Below are positions 40,252 through 49,814 of a stretch of DNA of 64,000 nucleotides, one piece after another. Source of the stretch: Paracoccaceae bacterium. Lineage in GTDB: Bacteria; Pseudomonadota; Alphaproteobacteria; Rhodobacterales; Rhodobacteraceae. The stretch is from NCBI GenBank assembly GCA_020628545.1, contig JAHDEX010000018.1, positions 1 through 64,000 on the forward strand, read 5' to 3'. How positions within the stretch are numbered: position 1 is the first letter of the stretch; each line of letters begins with the position of its first letter. The translations under genes and the position numbers were made by a program. The notes beneath the pieces were generated by a model. The model saw nothing but the letters and a program-made list of their open reading frames with translations. It had not been told where the DNA came from and ran no database searches.

Positions 40252-43200
40252 ACCGCCTGATCGATGCCGCTTTTGACCGCAACAAGGTTGCGGGGCTGAT
40301 CCTGATCTTCCTGCTGATCGTCGGTGGGTTGTCCTACAGCGCGATCCCGAAGGAGAGTAACCCGGAGATCCCGATCCCCGTCATGTATGTGTCCACGGAT
40401 GTGGATGGGATTTCGCCGGAGGACAGTGAAGACGCGCTGCTTGGGCCGATGGAGACGGAGTTTGCGTCGCTGACCGGGCTGAAACAGATGACGGCCTATG
40501 CCTCGGAAGGGCATGCGTCGATTGAGTTGGAGTTTGAGCCGGGGTTCGATTCTGACGCGGCATTGGACAAGGTACGGGAAGCGGCGGACCGGGCCGAGAA
40601 TGATCTGCCGTCGGGTGCGCAGATCACGGTGACGGAGATTAACACTGCGCTTTTCCCGATCTTGAATGTGATCCTGTCTGGTCCGGTGCCGGAGCGAACG
40701 CTGAATTCGATCACCGAAAGTCTGAAGGATGACATTGAGGCTGTCGGCGGTGTGCTTGAGGTCGATGTGGGCGGCAAGCGCGAAGAGCTGCTGGAGGTGC
40801 TGATCGACCCCACGGTGTTTGAGACCTACAACATTAGCTTTGATGAGCTGATCAATTCGATCACGCGCAACAATCAGTTGATCGCGGCAGGGGCGATTGA
40901 GAACCAAGCGGGGCGGTTGGTGCTGAAAGTGCCCGGCTTGATTGAGAACCTCGAAGACGTGATGGAGCTGCCGATTCTGGTGCGCGACCAGACCGTTGTG
41001 ACCTTTGCGGATGTCGCGACGGTGCGGCGGACGTTTGTGGACCCGAACAGCTTTGCGCGGATCGATGGGCAACCTGCGCTCGCTTTGGAGATCAAAAAGC
41101 GGGTTGGAGCGAACATCATTGAGACCGTCGCGGAAGTGCGGGAGGTGATTGACATCGCCCGCGCCGATTGGCCGGATTCGGTTGAGGTGAGCTTTACGCT
41201 CGACGAAAGCGAACAGGTTCAGGACATGTTGACCGACCTGGAAGCCAACGTGATTGCAGCGGTGATCCTTGTGATGATCGTGGTGGTTTATGCGCTGGGG
41301 CTGCGGTCTTCGATCCTCGTGGGCCTTGCTATTCCGGGGGCGTTCCTGACGGGTGTCGCGGGGCTTTATTTCCTTGGCTACACGATGAACATCGTGGTGC
41401 TGTTCTCGCTGATCCTTGTGGTTGGTATGCTGGTGGACGGGGCCATTGTGACCGTGGAACTCGCGGACCGGCATTTGGCGGACGGCAAGCCTGCGAAGGA
41501 AGCCTATGCGCTTGCCGCGAAACGGATGGCGTGGCCGATCATCGCGTCGACCGCGACGACATTGTCGGTGTTCTTTCCGCTGCTGTTCTGGGAAGGCACG
41601 ATTGGGGAGTTTATGAAGTTCCTGCCAATTACGGTGATCATGACGCTGGCGGCGTCGCTGTTCATGGCGCTTGTTTTCATCCCCGTGCTGGGCAGCTTCA
41701 TTGGCCGCAAGCAAAAGCTGAGCGCCAAGCAGAAGCGGCAGATGTACGAATCCGAGAAGGGTGATCCGCGCCGGATGACGGGTTTCATGGGCGGCTACAT
41801 CCGCGTACTGGAATGGTCGCTCCTGCGGCCCTGGACCACGCTGAGCCTTGCGATGGCCGGTCTTGTCGCCTCATTCCTCGCCTACGGTCAGTACGGCAAT
41901 GGCGTGACGTTCTTCCCCGAGGTGGAACCGGATTATGCGCAGGTTGAGATTCTGGCGAAAGACAACTTCTCGGTCTTTGAGCAGGACGCACTTGTGCGGC
42001 AGGTCGAGGGCAGGTTGAGCCAATATGACGAAATCGCGAGTATCTATTCCCGCACCGGCGGTGACGCGACGAGTGATACGATCGGGTCGATCCAGCTGGA
42101 ACTGGCGGAGTGGGATACACGCCGTCCGATCAAGCAGATTGCCGAAGACATTCGTGCGGATATGGCAGAAATCCCGGGCATTCAGGTGCAAGTGCAGACG
42201 GATGATGGTGGCCCCGGTGGCGGTAAGCCGATTGCGATGAACGTGCTCTCCAAAAACTCTGCCGAGCAGGCGCAGGGCGTGCAGATGATCATTGATGAGA
42301 TGGATCGTCTGGGTGGCTTTATCGACGTCGTTGAGACGCGGCCCTCGCCAGGTGTGGAATGGCAGATCAGCGTGGACCGGTCTGAGGCCGCGCGCGCGGG
42401 TGCCGACGTGGCTTTGCTGGGTCAAGCCGTGCAGTTGCTGACCCAAGGGATCAACGTGGCGAACTACCGGCCGGACGATACCGAAGGGGAGGTGGATATT
42501 GTCGTGCGCTTCCCGGCGGTGGACCGGACGCTGGCCGAGTTGGAAAGCTTGCGGGTGCCAACGGCGGCGGGGCTCGTGCCGATCTCAAACTTCGTGTCGT
42601 TTGAACCCGCACCGCGCAGTGGGTTGATCACACGCATTGATCAGGCGCGTGTAGTGGAGATCACGGCGGATGTGGCGCCGGACTTGCTGGTGAACGATCA
42701 AATCGTCGCCATTCAGGAAGCGATTGCCGAGATGGAATTGCCGCCGACCGTACGCGTCGATTTTGGTGGGGAGGCGGAAGAGCAGCAGGATGCGATGATC
42801 TTCCTGATGGGGGCGTTTGCGTCGGCCATTGGGTTGATGTTCCTGATCCTTCTGACGCAGTTCAACAGCTTCTGGCAGGCTTTTGTGGTGATGTCGGCGA
42901 TTGTGTTCTCAATCGCGGGGGTTCTCCTTGGCTTGATGATTACCGGGCGGCCCTTTGGGATCGTGATGGGCGGGATCGGGGTGATTGCGCTGGCCGGGAT
43001 CGTGGTGAACAACAACATCGTGTTGATTGATACGTTCAACGACCTCAAAGCCTCTGGCCAGTCATCTATGGAAGCGGCCTTGCGGACCGGGGCGCAACGT
43101 TTGCGGCCTGTTGTGCTGACATCCGTCACAACCGCGCTGGGGCTGATGCCGATGGTGATCGGGCTGAATATCAACTTCTTCACGCGCGAGATCGTCTATG

Positions 43201-43364
43201 GCGCGCCGTCGACCCAGTGGTGGACGGAGTTGTCGAGTGCGATTGCCGGGGGGCTGGTGTTCGCCACGGTGCTGACCTTGCTGGTGACACCTGCCATGCT
43301 GATGCTGGCGGAGCGGCGAGCCAAAAGGTTCGCCCCCGGCAGCACGATGGTCCCGGCAGAGTAA
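40248..43364 (+). CDS. RND-family efflux permease
   Basis: 1038 residues, twelve membrane segments with two large periplasmic loops. N-terminus FDRNKVAGLILIFLLIVGGLSYSAIPKESNPEI matches the HAE/uncharacterised RND branch. In TM4 the usual Asp-Asp pair reads VGMLVDGAIVTVE, so only one of the two proton-relay aspartates is present; this is common in this branch. It exports hydrophobic compounds using the proton gradient, partnered with the preceding adaptor. No dedicated regulator is adjacent; a hybrid receptor kinase follows 101 nt later. Confidence 0.93.
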   Translation: MNRLIDAAFDRNKVAGLILIFLLIVGGLSYSAIPKESNPEIPIPVMYVSTDVDGISPEDSEDALLGPMETEFASLTGLKQMTAYASEGHASIELEFEPGFDSDAALDKVREAADRAENDLPSGAQITVTEINTALFPILNVILSGPVPERTLNSITESLKDDIEAVGGVLEVDVGGKREELLEVLIDPTVFETYNISFDELINSITRNNQLIAAGAIENQAGRLVLKVPGLIENLEDVMELPILVRDQTVVTFADVATVRRTFVDPNSFARIDGQPALALEIKKRVGANIIETVAEVREVIDIARADWPDSVEVSFTLDESEQVQDMLTDLEANVIAAVILVMIVVVYALGLRSSILVGLAIPGAFLTGVAGLYFLGYTMNIVVLFSLILVVGMLVDGAIVTVELADRHLADGKPAKEAYALAAKRMAWPIIASTATTLSVFFPLLFWEGTIGEFMKFLPITVIMTLAASLFMALVFIPVLGSFIGRKQKLSAKQKRQMYESEKGDPRRMTGFMGGYIRVLEWSLLRPWTTLSLAMAGLVASFLAYGQYGNGVTFFPEVEPDYAQVEILAKDNFSVFEQDALVRQVEGRLSQYDEIASIYSRTGGDATSDTIGSIQLELAEWDTRRPIKQIAEDIRADMAEIPGIQVQVQTDDGGPGGGKPIAMNVLSKNSAEQAQGVQMIIDEMDRLGGFIDVVETRPSPGVEWQISVDRSEAARAGADVALLGQAVQLLTQGINVANYRPDDTEGEVDIVVRFPAVDRTLAELESLRVPTAAGLVPISNFVSFEPAPRSGLITRIDQARVVEITADVAPDLLVNDQIVAIQEAIAEMELPPTVRVDFGGEAEEQQDAMIFLMGAFASAIGLMFLILLTQFNSFWQAFVVMSAIVFSIAGVLLGLMITGRPFGIVMGGIGVIALAGIVVNNNIVLIDTFNDLKASGQSSMEAALRTGAQRLRPVVLTSVTTALGLMPMVIGLNINFFTREIVYGAPSTQWWTELSSAIAGGLVFATVLTLLVTPAMLMLAERRAKRFAPGSTMVPAE

Positions 43365-43465
43365 GCCCTTGATAAAGCGATAGGTCGCAAGGCAGAGCCT
43401 TTTCGGCTAGTGTGCAGGCGGAACCGTGCCGGCCTGCGGTTCCAGCCAGGGAATGTGGGGGTGCA

Positions 43466-45841
43466 ATGCGGCTAACGACGACGATCGCCGTGCTCATGCG
43501 GCCGATCCTGCAGGTCATGGTTGTTGTTGCTGTGGTGCATTCTTCAATGGCATCGGCGCAAGAGGACCAATCAAAGCCACTGGTCGTTGGGTTCCTCCAG
43601 GTAAGTCCCTACTTTGTTGTCGGGCCAGATGGTCAGAAAACCGGGTTTTTCATCGATCTCGCGCGCGCCATAGGTGAGGAGATCGGGGTAGAGATTGTCG
43701 TCAAAGAGATGCCAGATCAGGCCGCGTTTCTAAGAGCGCAGGCAGAGGGGGAGACCCAAATGATTGCCGGTGCGTCTGTCACCGGGCTTTTTGAGACGAC
43801 GGGCGTCTTTTCTACGCCGGTAGCCACCGAGACGTTGCAATTGGCGGTGCTGACAGCGAAGGCTGATCAGATGCGGGGGCCGATTGCGGGCTATCGGATC
43901 GGCAACGTGCCCCCGGTGGTCGCAGACCAGGCCGCAAAACTTGCAAGCGATAACGAGATGGTCGCATTTGAGAACTCGCGCGCCGCGTTGATGGATTTGC
44001 TGTCGGGCCGGATTGACGGTGTGCTGTTTCCGAACCCCGGGTTAGTGAATGTGAGCCGTGATGCACAGATAGATGACAGGATCGCTTTTGTCGGACCGCT
44101 TCTTGATCAGGTTCAGCGGGTTGTCGTGCTGGATAGAAGCCGCGCGGATTTGTTGCCAGCGGTGAACGCAGCGATCGCGCGGATGGAGGCCGATGGCCGC
44201 TTGGAGGACCTGCGACGGCGGTATTTCCTTCAGACACCCCCGGCGGCGCCAGAGGTGCTGACCGTCGGCGTGACACATGCGCCGCCCTACATGATTGTCG
44301 AGGCGGGCAGTGTCTCAGGTTTTGCAATTTCAGCGTTTGAAGACCTTGCGGGGCGCGCTGGATTGGACTTTGCCTATCAAGTACTGCCGCCCGAGGCGTA
44401 TTTGTCTTCTGTCCGGCGTGGCGACGTTGACTTGATCCCGTTTGTACTGGCTTTGCCAGAGTTTCAGCGGGATGCGGATGTCACGCAGCCCTTGCGGGCT
44501 TATTCTGTCGCGGCCTACGCGCCTGGCGGGACAACGATTGACAGTGCCGAAGATCTGCCTGGCGGACATCTGGGGATGCGGTCAAACCTGTCCCCGATTG
44601 TCGCGCGGGACGGTATGGATGCGACGGATATTAAGACTTTCGCAGACAGCGAGGCCACGGTTGCGGCACTCATTTCCGGCGAGATTGACGCGGTGATTGA
44701 CGACCTTGATGCGGTCCTGGCTGAAACCGACGCGCCGATTGCCGCCGCTTTTGATTTGCAAGGTACGATGGCGCTGCGCTTTGGTCTGGGTGCGGAACGT
44801 GTGCGCCTGAATGCGGTCGTGCCTGCCTATGTCCTGTCGGACCGCTATCAGGAGCTGCAGGCGCAATATTTTGGTGCTTTGCGGTTCTGGACAGGGGAGC
44901 GCCTTCGACTTTTGGGACTCGTTGTCGGCCTGACCGTTCTGTCGCTTCTGGCAGTGATTTTCTGGCAGGAGCAGCGGCGGCGGCGCAGCCAATTTATTCA
45001 GCAGGGGCGCGACCTGGCGCGCGAACGGACCCATAGTGACTCTCTGCGAGAACTCGTTGCAAGCCTGGAGACCGCAAACCGGCAACAGCAGGAACTGACT
45101 TACGCGATCTCGCATGATTTGAAATCGCCGACGAATACGATGGGAATGCTTATTGATGAGCTGCAGCAGCTTGGTGCGGTTGGTGAAGGTGGCCATGATG
45201 TTCTTGCTGATATGTCTGCGACGAACAAGCGTATGGCGAGTTTGATTGCGGATGTTTTGGATTATGCAGAGGTCGTGGATAACGACCAAACGTTCCAGCC
45301 TTTGGCTTTGAATGATGTTTATGCAGATGTGGTCTCAGACCTTGCAAGTGAGATTGCGCAGACAGGTGCGACGATCACGCGGGATGCGTTGCCGGTCATC
45401 ATCGGCTTGCCAAACCAACTTCGGGTTTTGCTCCAAAACCTGCTGTCGAACGCCATCAAGTTCCACGACGATACGGCGAAACCGGTGATCCATGTCGGCG
45501 CACGGTCAGAGGAGGGGGCTTTCTTCCTCACCATCACTGACAATGGGATCGGGATTGCGGACAAGCAGGCTGAAAAGATCTTTGGTCTCTTCAGTCGATT
45601 GCATGGTCGATCCCGCTTTACTGGGTCTGGGATTGGGTTAGGTATCTGTCGCAGGGTGATGACAAACCATGGCGGGACAATTTCGGTCCGCCCAAACCAA
45701 GACCGCGGGTCGGTCTTCGAACTGATGTTCCCGGAAAGGCAAACGCGTGACCAAACCCATCAAACTGGCTTACCTGATCGACGACGAACTGATCGATCAG
45801 AGGATGTATCAACGCGTCATGATGCGATCGGGTCTCGTTGA
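43466..45841 (+). CDS. BvgS-like sensor histidine kinase with two periplasmic solute-binding domains
   Basis: 791 residues: signal/anchor (1-30), two SBP_bac_3-type domains (about 35-260 and 265-480; PLVVGFLQVSPYFVV and VLTVGVTHAPPYMIV), a membrane helix near 490-510, coiled-coil, HisKA with the His in YAISHDLKSPTNTMGMLIDEL, and a HATPase (NAIKFHDD, DNGIGI, GSGIGLGICRR). The periplasmic modules should bind small solutes. The final 35 residues are a non-conserved tail that overlaps the response regulator by 95 nt in another frame. The start MRLTTTIAV was chosen because it begins the hydrophobic leader. There is no PAS domain, unlike BvgS itself. Confidence 0.88.
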   Translation: MRLTTTIAVLMRPILQVMVVVAVVHSSMASAQEDQSKPLVVGFLQVSPYFVVGPDGQKTGFFIDLARAIGEEIGVEIVVKEMPDQAAFLRAQAEGETQMIAGASVTGLFETTGVFSTPVATETLQLAVLTAKADQMRGPIAGYRIGNVPPVVADQAAKLASDNEMVAFENSRAALMDLLSGRIDGVLFPNPGLVNVSRDAQIDDRIAFVGPLLDQVQRVVVLDRSRADLLPAVNAAIARMEADGRLEDLRRRYFLQTPPAAPEVLTVGVTHAPPYMIVEAGSVSGFAISAFEDLAGRAGLDFAYQVLPPEAYLSSVRRGDVDLIPFVLALPEFQRDADVTQPLRAYSVAAYAPGGTTIDSAEDLPGGHLGMRSNLSPIVARDGMDATDIKTFADSEATVAALISGEIDAVIDDLDAVLAETDAPIAAAFDLQGTMALRFGLGAERVRLNAVVPAYVLSDRYQELQAQYFGALRFWTGERLRLLGLVVGLTVLSLLAVIFWQEQRRRRSQFIQQGRDLARERTHSDSLRELVASLETANRQQQELTYAISHDLKSPTNTMGMLIDELQQLGAVGEGGHDVLADMSATNKRMASLIADVLDYAEVVDNDQTFQPLALNDVYADVVSDLASEIAQTGATITRDALPVIIGLPNQLRVLLQNLLSNAIKFHDDTAKPVIHVGARSEEGAFFLTITDNGIGIADKQAEKIFGLFSRLHGRSRFTGSGIGLGICRRVMTNHGGTISVRPNQDRGSVFELMFPERQTRDQTHQTGLPDRRRTDRSEDVSTRHDAIGSR

Positions 45842-46148
45842 AGAGGTCAAATGCTTCGAGCTTGCTAGTCAGGCCCTGACCTACATGACGGAAAACGACG
45901 TTTCACGTCCTGATGTGATCTTTCTTGATATCAATATGCCGCTGATGGACGGTTTTGAGTTTCTCGAAGAAGCTGGCAAGAAACTGGGTGAAAATTTCAC
46001 ACAATTGGTTGTCGCGATGTTGACGACGTCACTGAACCCGGCCGATGAGGATCGGGCAAAATCGTTTCCGGTGGTGCGCAAGTATATCAACAAACCCCTT
46101 ACAGCCGGACATATCGCTGAAGTGGCGGAGATGCTGGGGCGCGGTTAG
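45747..46148 (+). CDS. Single-domain response regulator, overlapping the BvgS-like kinase
   Basis: 133 residues of receiver domain: YLIDDELID (acidic pocket), phospho-acceptor Asp61 in FLDINMPLMDG, and the Lys in INKPL. GTG start at 45747 with AAAGG 6 nt upstream. It is similar to Rcp1-type small regulators that pair with phytochrome or hybrid kinases. Its first 95 nt lie within the kinase gene in another phase. It has no output domain. Its end overlaps by 4 nt the end of the convergent CBS-GGDEF gene. Confidence 0.88.
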   Translation: MTKPIKLAYLIDDELIDQRMYQRVMMRSGLVEEVKCFELASQALTYMTENDVSRPDVIFLDINMPLMDGFEFLEEAGKKLGENFTQLVVAMLTTSLNPADEDRAKSFPVVRKYINKPLTAGHIAEVAEMLGRG

Positions 46149-47035
46149 CACTGGTCTGTCATCAGCCGATCACGGCCTGTGCGCTTGGCCTGATAGAGCG
46201 CCACATCGGCGCGTTTCAGGAGTGCGGTATCGGAGGGGATCTCGGGCGTCCGTGTTGCGAGGCCCATGCTGACGGTGATTTTCACCGCTTCGTCCTGAAC
46301 ATCAAAGCGTGTGTCGCGGATGCTGTTCATCAACCGTTCACACGCGACTTTTGCGCCAGATCGGGGTGTTTTGGGGAAGACCAACGCGAATTCTTCGCCA
46401 CCCAGGCGCCCGACAAGGTCAATCGAGCGGAACTGGTCGATCAGCAGTGCTGAGATGTCTTTGAGGACGCGGTCGCCGACATCGTGACCATAGGTGTCGT
46501 TGACTTTTTTGAAGTGGTCGATGTCGAGCATTGCGAGCGAGAAAGGTTCTTCCATTGCGATGGCTGCCTCGAATTCCTGTCGGAGCGTTTTCAGGAACGG
46601 GCGGCGGTTGGAAACGGCTGTCAGCGGATCGGTGTTTGCCACGACCTGAAGATGCTCATAGGCGGTGGTCAGGGCACGAATGCTGAGCATGCTGAGCAGT
46701 TTGCCGTTTTGGACAACGGGCATGTGCCGGATGCCTTTGGTGCGCATCAATTGCAGAACAAAGGCGACTTCATCCGTGGGTTCGCAGGTGATGACTTCGT
46801 GCGTCATGATGGTTGAGACAGGCGCATCTGCAAGGCCGTCGGTGTAATTCGCGATGACAGGGACCAGATCACGTTCGGAGACGATGCCAAGAAGATGGTC
46901 GGCATCGTCAAGCACTAGGGCCGCGCCGATTTTGTGGCGCAGCAGGATTTGTGCGGTTTCGCGCAGCGAGGTTGTGGGGCTGACGCTGACGACTTTCCTT
47001 GCTGCCCCACTTTCGAGCAGGTTTGTGAGATCCAT
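46145..47035 (-). CDS. CBS-domain diguanylate cyclase
   Basis: 296 residues: two CBS domains (about 5-130: VVSVSPTTSLRETAQILLRHKIGAALVLDD and MTHEVITCEPTDEVAFVLQLMRTKGIRHMPV) and a GGDEF domain (about 135-290) with the active-site motif GGEEF (LVGRLGGEEFALVF), preceded by DTDPLTAVSNRRPF and DHFKKVNDTYGHDVGD. The GGEEF motif is intact, so it should make c-di-GMP, possibly controlled by adenosine nucleotides on the CBS pair. An RxxD inhibitory site is not obvious. Start MDLTNLL at 47035 chosen over an in-frame upstream start. Confidence 0.9.
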   Translation of the reverse strand: MDLTNLLESGAARKVVSVSPTTSLRETAQILLRHKIGAALVLDDADHLLGIVSERDLVPVIANYTDGLADAPVSTIMTHEVITCEPTDEVAFVLQLMRTKGIRHMPVVQNGKLLSMLSIRALTTAYEHLQVVANTDPLTAVSNRRPFLKTLRQEFEAAIAMEEPFSLAMLDIDHFKKVNDTYGHDVGDRVLKDISALLIDQFRSIDLVGRLGGEEFALVFPKTPRSGAKVACERLMNSIRDTRFDVQDEAVKITVSMGLATRTPEIPSDTALLKRADVALYQAKRTGRDRLMTDQC

Positions 47036-47138
47036 CGGTCGGTCTTCCCAGATTGCCTGTCGAGACCGTAACAGGCACAGCCCTAACACCGGTTGAACGC
47101 GCGTTAGGTTTTCAGGGCTTTGGTTACCGGATGTCGGA

Positions 47139-47161
47139 GGGGGCGTTTGGGGAACGCCCCC
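47139..47161 (-). terminator. GC-rich hairpin after the TRAP large-permease gene
   Basis: GGGGGCGTT (47139-47147) and AACGCCCCC (47153-47161) form a 9-bp stem 10 nt beyond the stop of the minus-strand permease gene. There is no T-run, but GGGGGCGTT-type stems of this form are common after roseobacter genes. Confidence 0.55.
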
Positions 47162-47171
47162 CGCGTTTGAA

Positions 47172-49814
47172 CTAGAAGTTCAGCGACACGTCTTTGTGCG
47201 AGGACTGACAGCCCGCGACGAAGAGCGCTTGTTCGTCGCTCATACGTTCCTGTTCGCGCAGGCCCAAAGTCGGTGCCAAGGCGTCACGATACTCTTGCAG
47301 GGCAGGGATCAGGGTCGTCGCCCCGGCACGCCATTCTTTCTGGGCATCGTATTCTGCGATTGCATCCGCGATCTCTTCGGTCGCGTCTTCGATACGGGGT
47401 TCATCCCGGTCGAGGTCGCGGCGAGCGGAAGACAGGGCCGACTTGATGTCGCTGGTGCCTTCTACCAGATCGAGCTGATCTGCGAGGGCGTTGAGCGGTT
47501 CCACGAGGTCCGCGGGTGCGCCGTTGGCAAGCTGATCGGGCAGGGCGCGCAGGGCGTCTTCAACCGCTTCGAAACCTTCCTGACCGCGCAGCACGGTGAG
47601 CATTTCCGCAACCGGCAGATAGGCATCGGATGCTGCGTTGTTGTAGCTGCGGTCGGCGTTGGTGATGTTGCGGTTGAGTTCCGCGTAGGCGCTGTACTGG
47701 TCATCCCAATCGTCCGGGATGTCGGCGGCGAGCGCATCGCGTTCCTCGTTCAACTCCGCGATCCGCATTTCAAGCCGGGACAGGCGCGCGCCTTCGGCGT
47801 CGCCCATGTCGTCTTCGATATGTTCAATATCGGCGTCGATCAGGCGGATGTCCCGCTCAATCGCGCGGACCTTGCGGTGGACGGCGCGGTAGGTAAGGGC
47901 GGCTTCTGCCGCGATGGCTTCTGCTGCGCGGGCCTCCTCAAAGGAGGCCACGGCCTCTTCCACGGACCCAAAGGCGTCGGTGAGGTCGTCGGCCATACGG
48001 TCAGGCAAAACGCTGAGGTCGAGGCTTTGTGCTGTCGCGGCTGTTTGCAGCAGGAGCGGCTTCGTCGTTTCGAAGTCAGCCGCGATGAAGTCCTTGAGGC
48101 AGGATTCCAGCTTTGGGTTGCGCGGGGGTGGTGCGTTTTCGGAGAGCAGCGCCACGCGGTTCGGCAGGTAGTTCACCAGCCCGGGCGTGTAGGCGACGAT
48201 GCCCATGGCCGCGATCTGCAGGCAGATGAAGGGGATCACGCCCTTATACATGTTGATCGTTTTCACGACCGCCGGGGCGACCCCGCGTAAGTAGAAGAGT
48301 GCGAAGCCGAAGGGCGGCGTGAGGAAGCTGGTCTGGATGTTCAGGCCGATCATCACGCCGAGCCAGACGGCCGTGACGTTGGCTTGCGGGTCAGCGAGCA
48401 GGATTGGGGCCACAATAGGTACCACGACCACGGCGATTTCGATGAAGTCGAGGAAGAAGCCCAAGAGGAAGATGACGAGCATCACCACAGCGAATTTTGT
48501 CCAGAAACCGCCGGGCAACCCTTCGAGGAATTCACGGACGAGGTGTTCGCCGCCGAAGGCGCGGAAGGCGGCTGTCAGGATCGCAGCACCCAAGAGGATG
48601 ATGAAGACGAGGGACGTGGCCTTTGCGGTTTCCATCATCACGCCTTCGAGCGTTTTGTCGATCTTGAAGGCGCGCCAGCCGCTCCACAACAAAGCGATGA
48701 CAAGGCCGATGGTGCCGATGACGGCGAGCGTCACTCCGAAAGCATCATCGCTGGATTGGATGTTTTTAACGTTGGTGTCGTAATTCGAGACGGTGAAGGC
48801 GATCAGCGCCATGGATATCAGCGCGAGGATCGCGGGGTAGAACTGGCCGCGTTTGCCCTCGGTGAGGCGGTAGCCTGACATGATGAGCGCACCTGCGGCC
48901 CCGATGGCTCCCGCTTGGTTCACCGTCGCGATCCCGGCCATGATGGAGCCGAGGACGAGGAAGATCAGCAGAAGCGGTGGGACGAGCGAGATAAAGACCT
49001 TGCCCCAGAATTCGCGGTCAAAGCTGCCGTCGTATTTCACTGGCGGCGCGTTTTGTGGGCGCAGGGCGGCGTAGACGAGGATGTAGAGCATATAAAGCCC
49101 CACAAGCACGAGGCCGGGGAGGAGGGCGCCGAGGAACATCTCACCTGCGGAGGTCGAGGTGACGTCGAAGATCGACGGCATCGACAGTTCACCCGTGGCT
49201 TCCTTGTGGAGGCTTTTGCGGATGGTGCTGGCTTGTTCAGCGGCACTGCCGAGTTGGTCGGCGAGGATGATCAGCACGATGGACGGCGGGATAATCTGAC
49301 CCAAGGTGCCAGAGGCCGCGATGGTGCCGGTCGCCAGCGATTGGGAGTAGTTGTTGCGCAGCATTGCGGGCAGGGAGATGAGGCCCATGGCGACCACTGT
49401 TGCGCCGACGATGCCGGTGGTAGCGGCAAGCAGTGCGCCCACGAAGACCACGGAGATGCCCAAACCACCCGGCACGGAGCCAAAGAGGTTGGCCATGGTG
49501 ATCAGCAGGTCTTCGGCGATCTTCGACCGCTGCAGCATGATCCCCATGAAGATAAAGAGCGGGATGGCGATGAGCGTATCCCTCTCCGGCTCCCAATAGA
49601 TGCCCCTGAGGTTCGTCGTCCCCGCCGAGAGCCATTGGCCAGCAGAGCCTTGGGAGAAGTAGGCGGTGGCATCACCGGCAAAAAGGTAGCCGGAGCCTGC
49701 AGCGAGCAGGATGGTGAGGATAGACGCACCGGGCAGGGCGAAGGCGACCGGGTAGCCGGAACCGAGCGCTGTGCCCATCAGAACCAGCAGGACGAGAAGA
49801 AAAAAGAGTTCCAT
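47172..49814 (-). CDS. TRAP transporter large permease with C-terminal coiled-coil extension
   Basis: 880 residues. About 1-590 is a DctM-type permease in the longer (keto-acid/lactate) branch, with a hydrophilic insert near 200-235 and the large-permease motif LTPPFGFALFYLRG. After the last membrane segment an extra region of about 290 residues follows; it is very acidic and strongly coiled-coil (RKVRAIERDIRLIDADIEHIEDDMGDAEGARLSRLE...) and ends with a short Cys-containing tail. A standard large permease lacks such a tail. The ATG overlaps the stop of the small-permease gene (TAATG). It forms the membrane channel for the transporter whose binding protein is encoded at 50.9-52 kb. Confidence 0.9.
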   Translation of the reverse strand: MELFFLLVLLVLMGTALGSGYPVAFALPGASILTILLAAGSGYLFAGDATAYFSQGSAGQWLSAGTTNLRGIYWEPERDTLIAIPLFIFMGIMLQRSKIAEDLLITMANLFGSVPGGLGISVVFVGALLAATTGIVGATVVAMGLISLPAMLRNNYSQSLATGTIAASGTLGQIIPPSIVLIILADQLGSAAEQASTIRKSLHKEATGELSMPSIFDVTSTSAGEMFLGALLPGLVLVGLYMLYILVYAALRPQNAPPVKYDGSFDREFWGKVFISLVPPLLLIFLVLGSIMAGIATVNQAGAIGAAGALIMSGYRLTEGKRGQFYPAILALISMALIAFTVSNYDTNVKNIQSSDDAFGVTLAVIGTIGLVIALLWSGWRAFKIDKTLEGVMMETAKATSLVFIILLGAAILTAAFRAFGGEHLVREFLEGLPGGFWTKFAVVMLVIFLLGFFLDFIEIAVVVVPIVAPILLADPQANVTAVWLGVMIGLNIQTSFLTPPFGFALFYLRGVAPAVVKTINMYKGVIPFICLQIAAMGIVAYTPGLVNYLPNRVALLSENAPPPRNPKLESCLKDFIAADFETTKPLLLQTAATAQSLDLSVLPDRMADDLTDAFGSVEEAVASFEEARAAEAIAAEAALTYRAVHRKVRAIERDIRLIDADIEHIEDDMGDAEGARLSRLEMRIAELNEERDALAADIPDDWDDQYSAYAELNRNITNADRSYNNAASDAYLPVAEMLTVLRGQEGFEAVEDALRALPDQLANGAPADLVEPLNALADQLDLVEGTSDIKSALSSARRDLDRDEPRIEDATEEIADAIAEYDAQKEWRAGATTLIPALQEYRDALAPTLGLREQERMSDEQALFVAGCQSSHKDVSLNF

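Noticed and set aside
41400-41500. Loss of one TM4 aspartate in the RND permease as a defect
   Set aside because: The single-Asp VDGA pattern is frequent in this RND branch, so it is not taken as inactivation.
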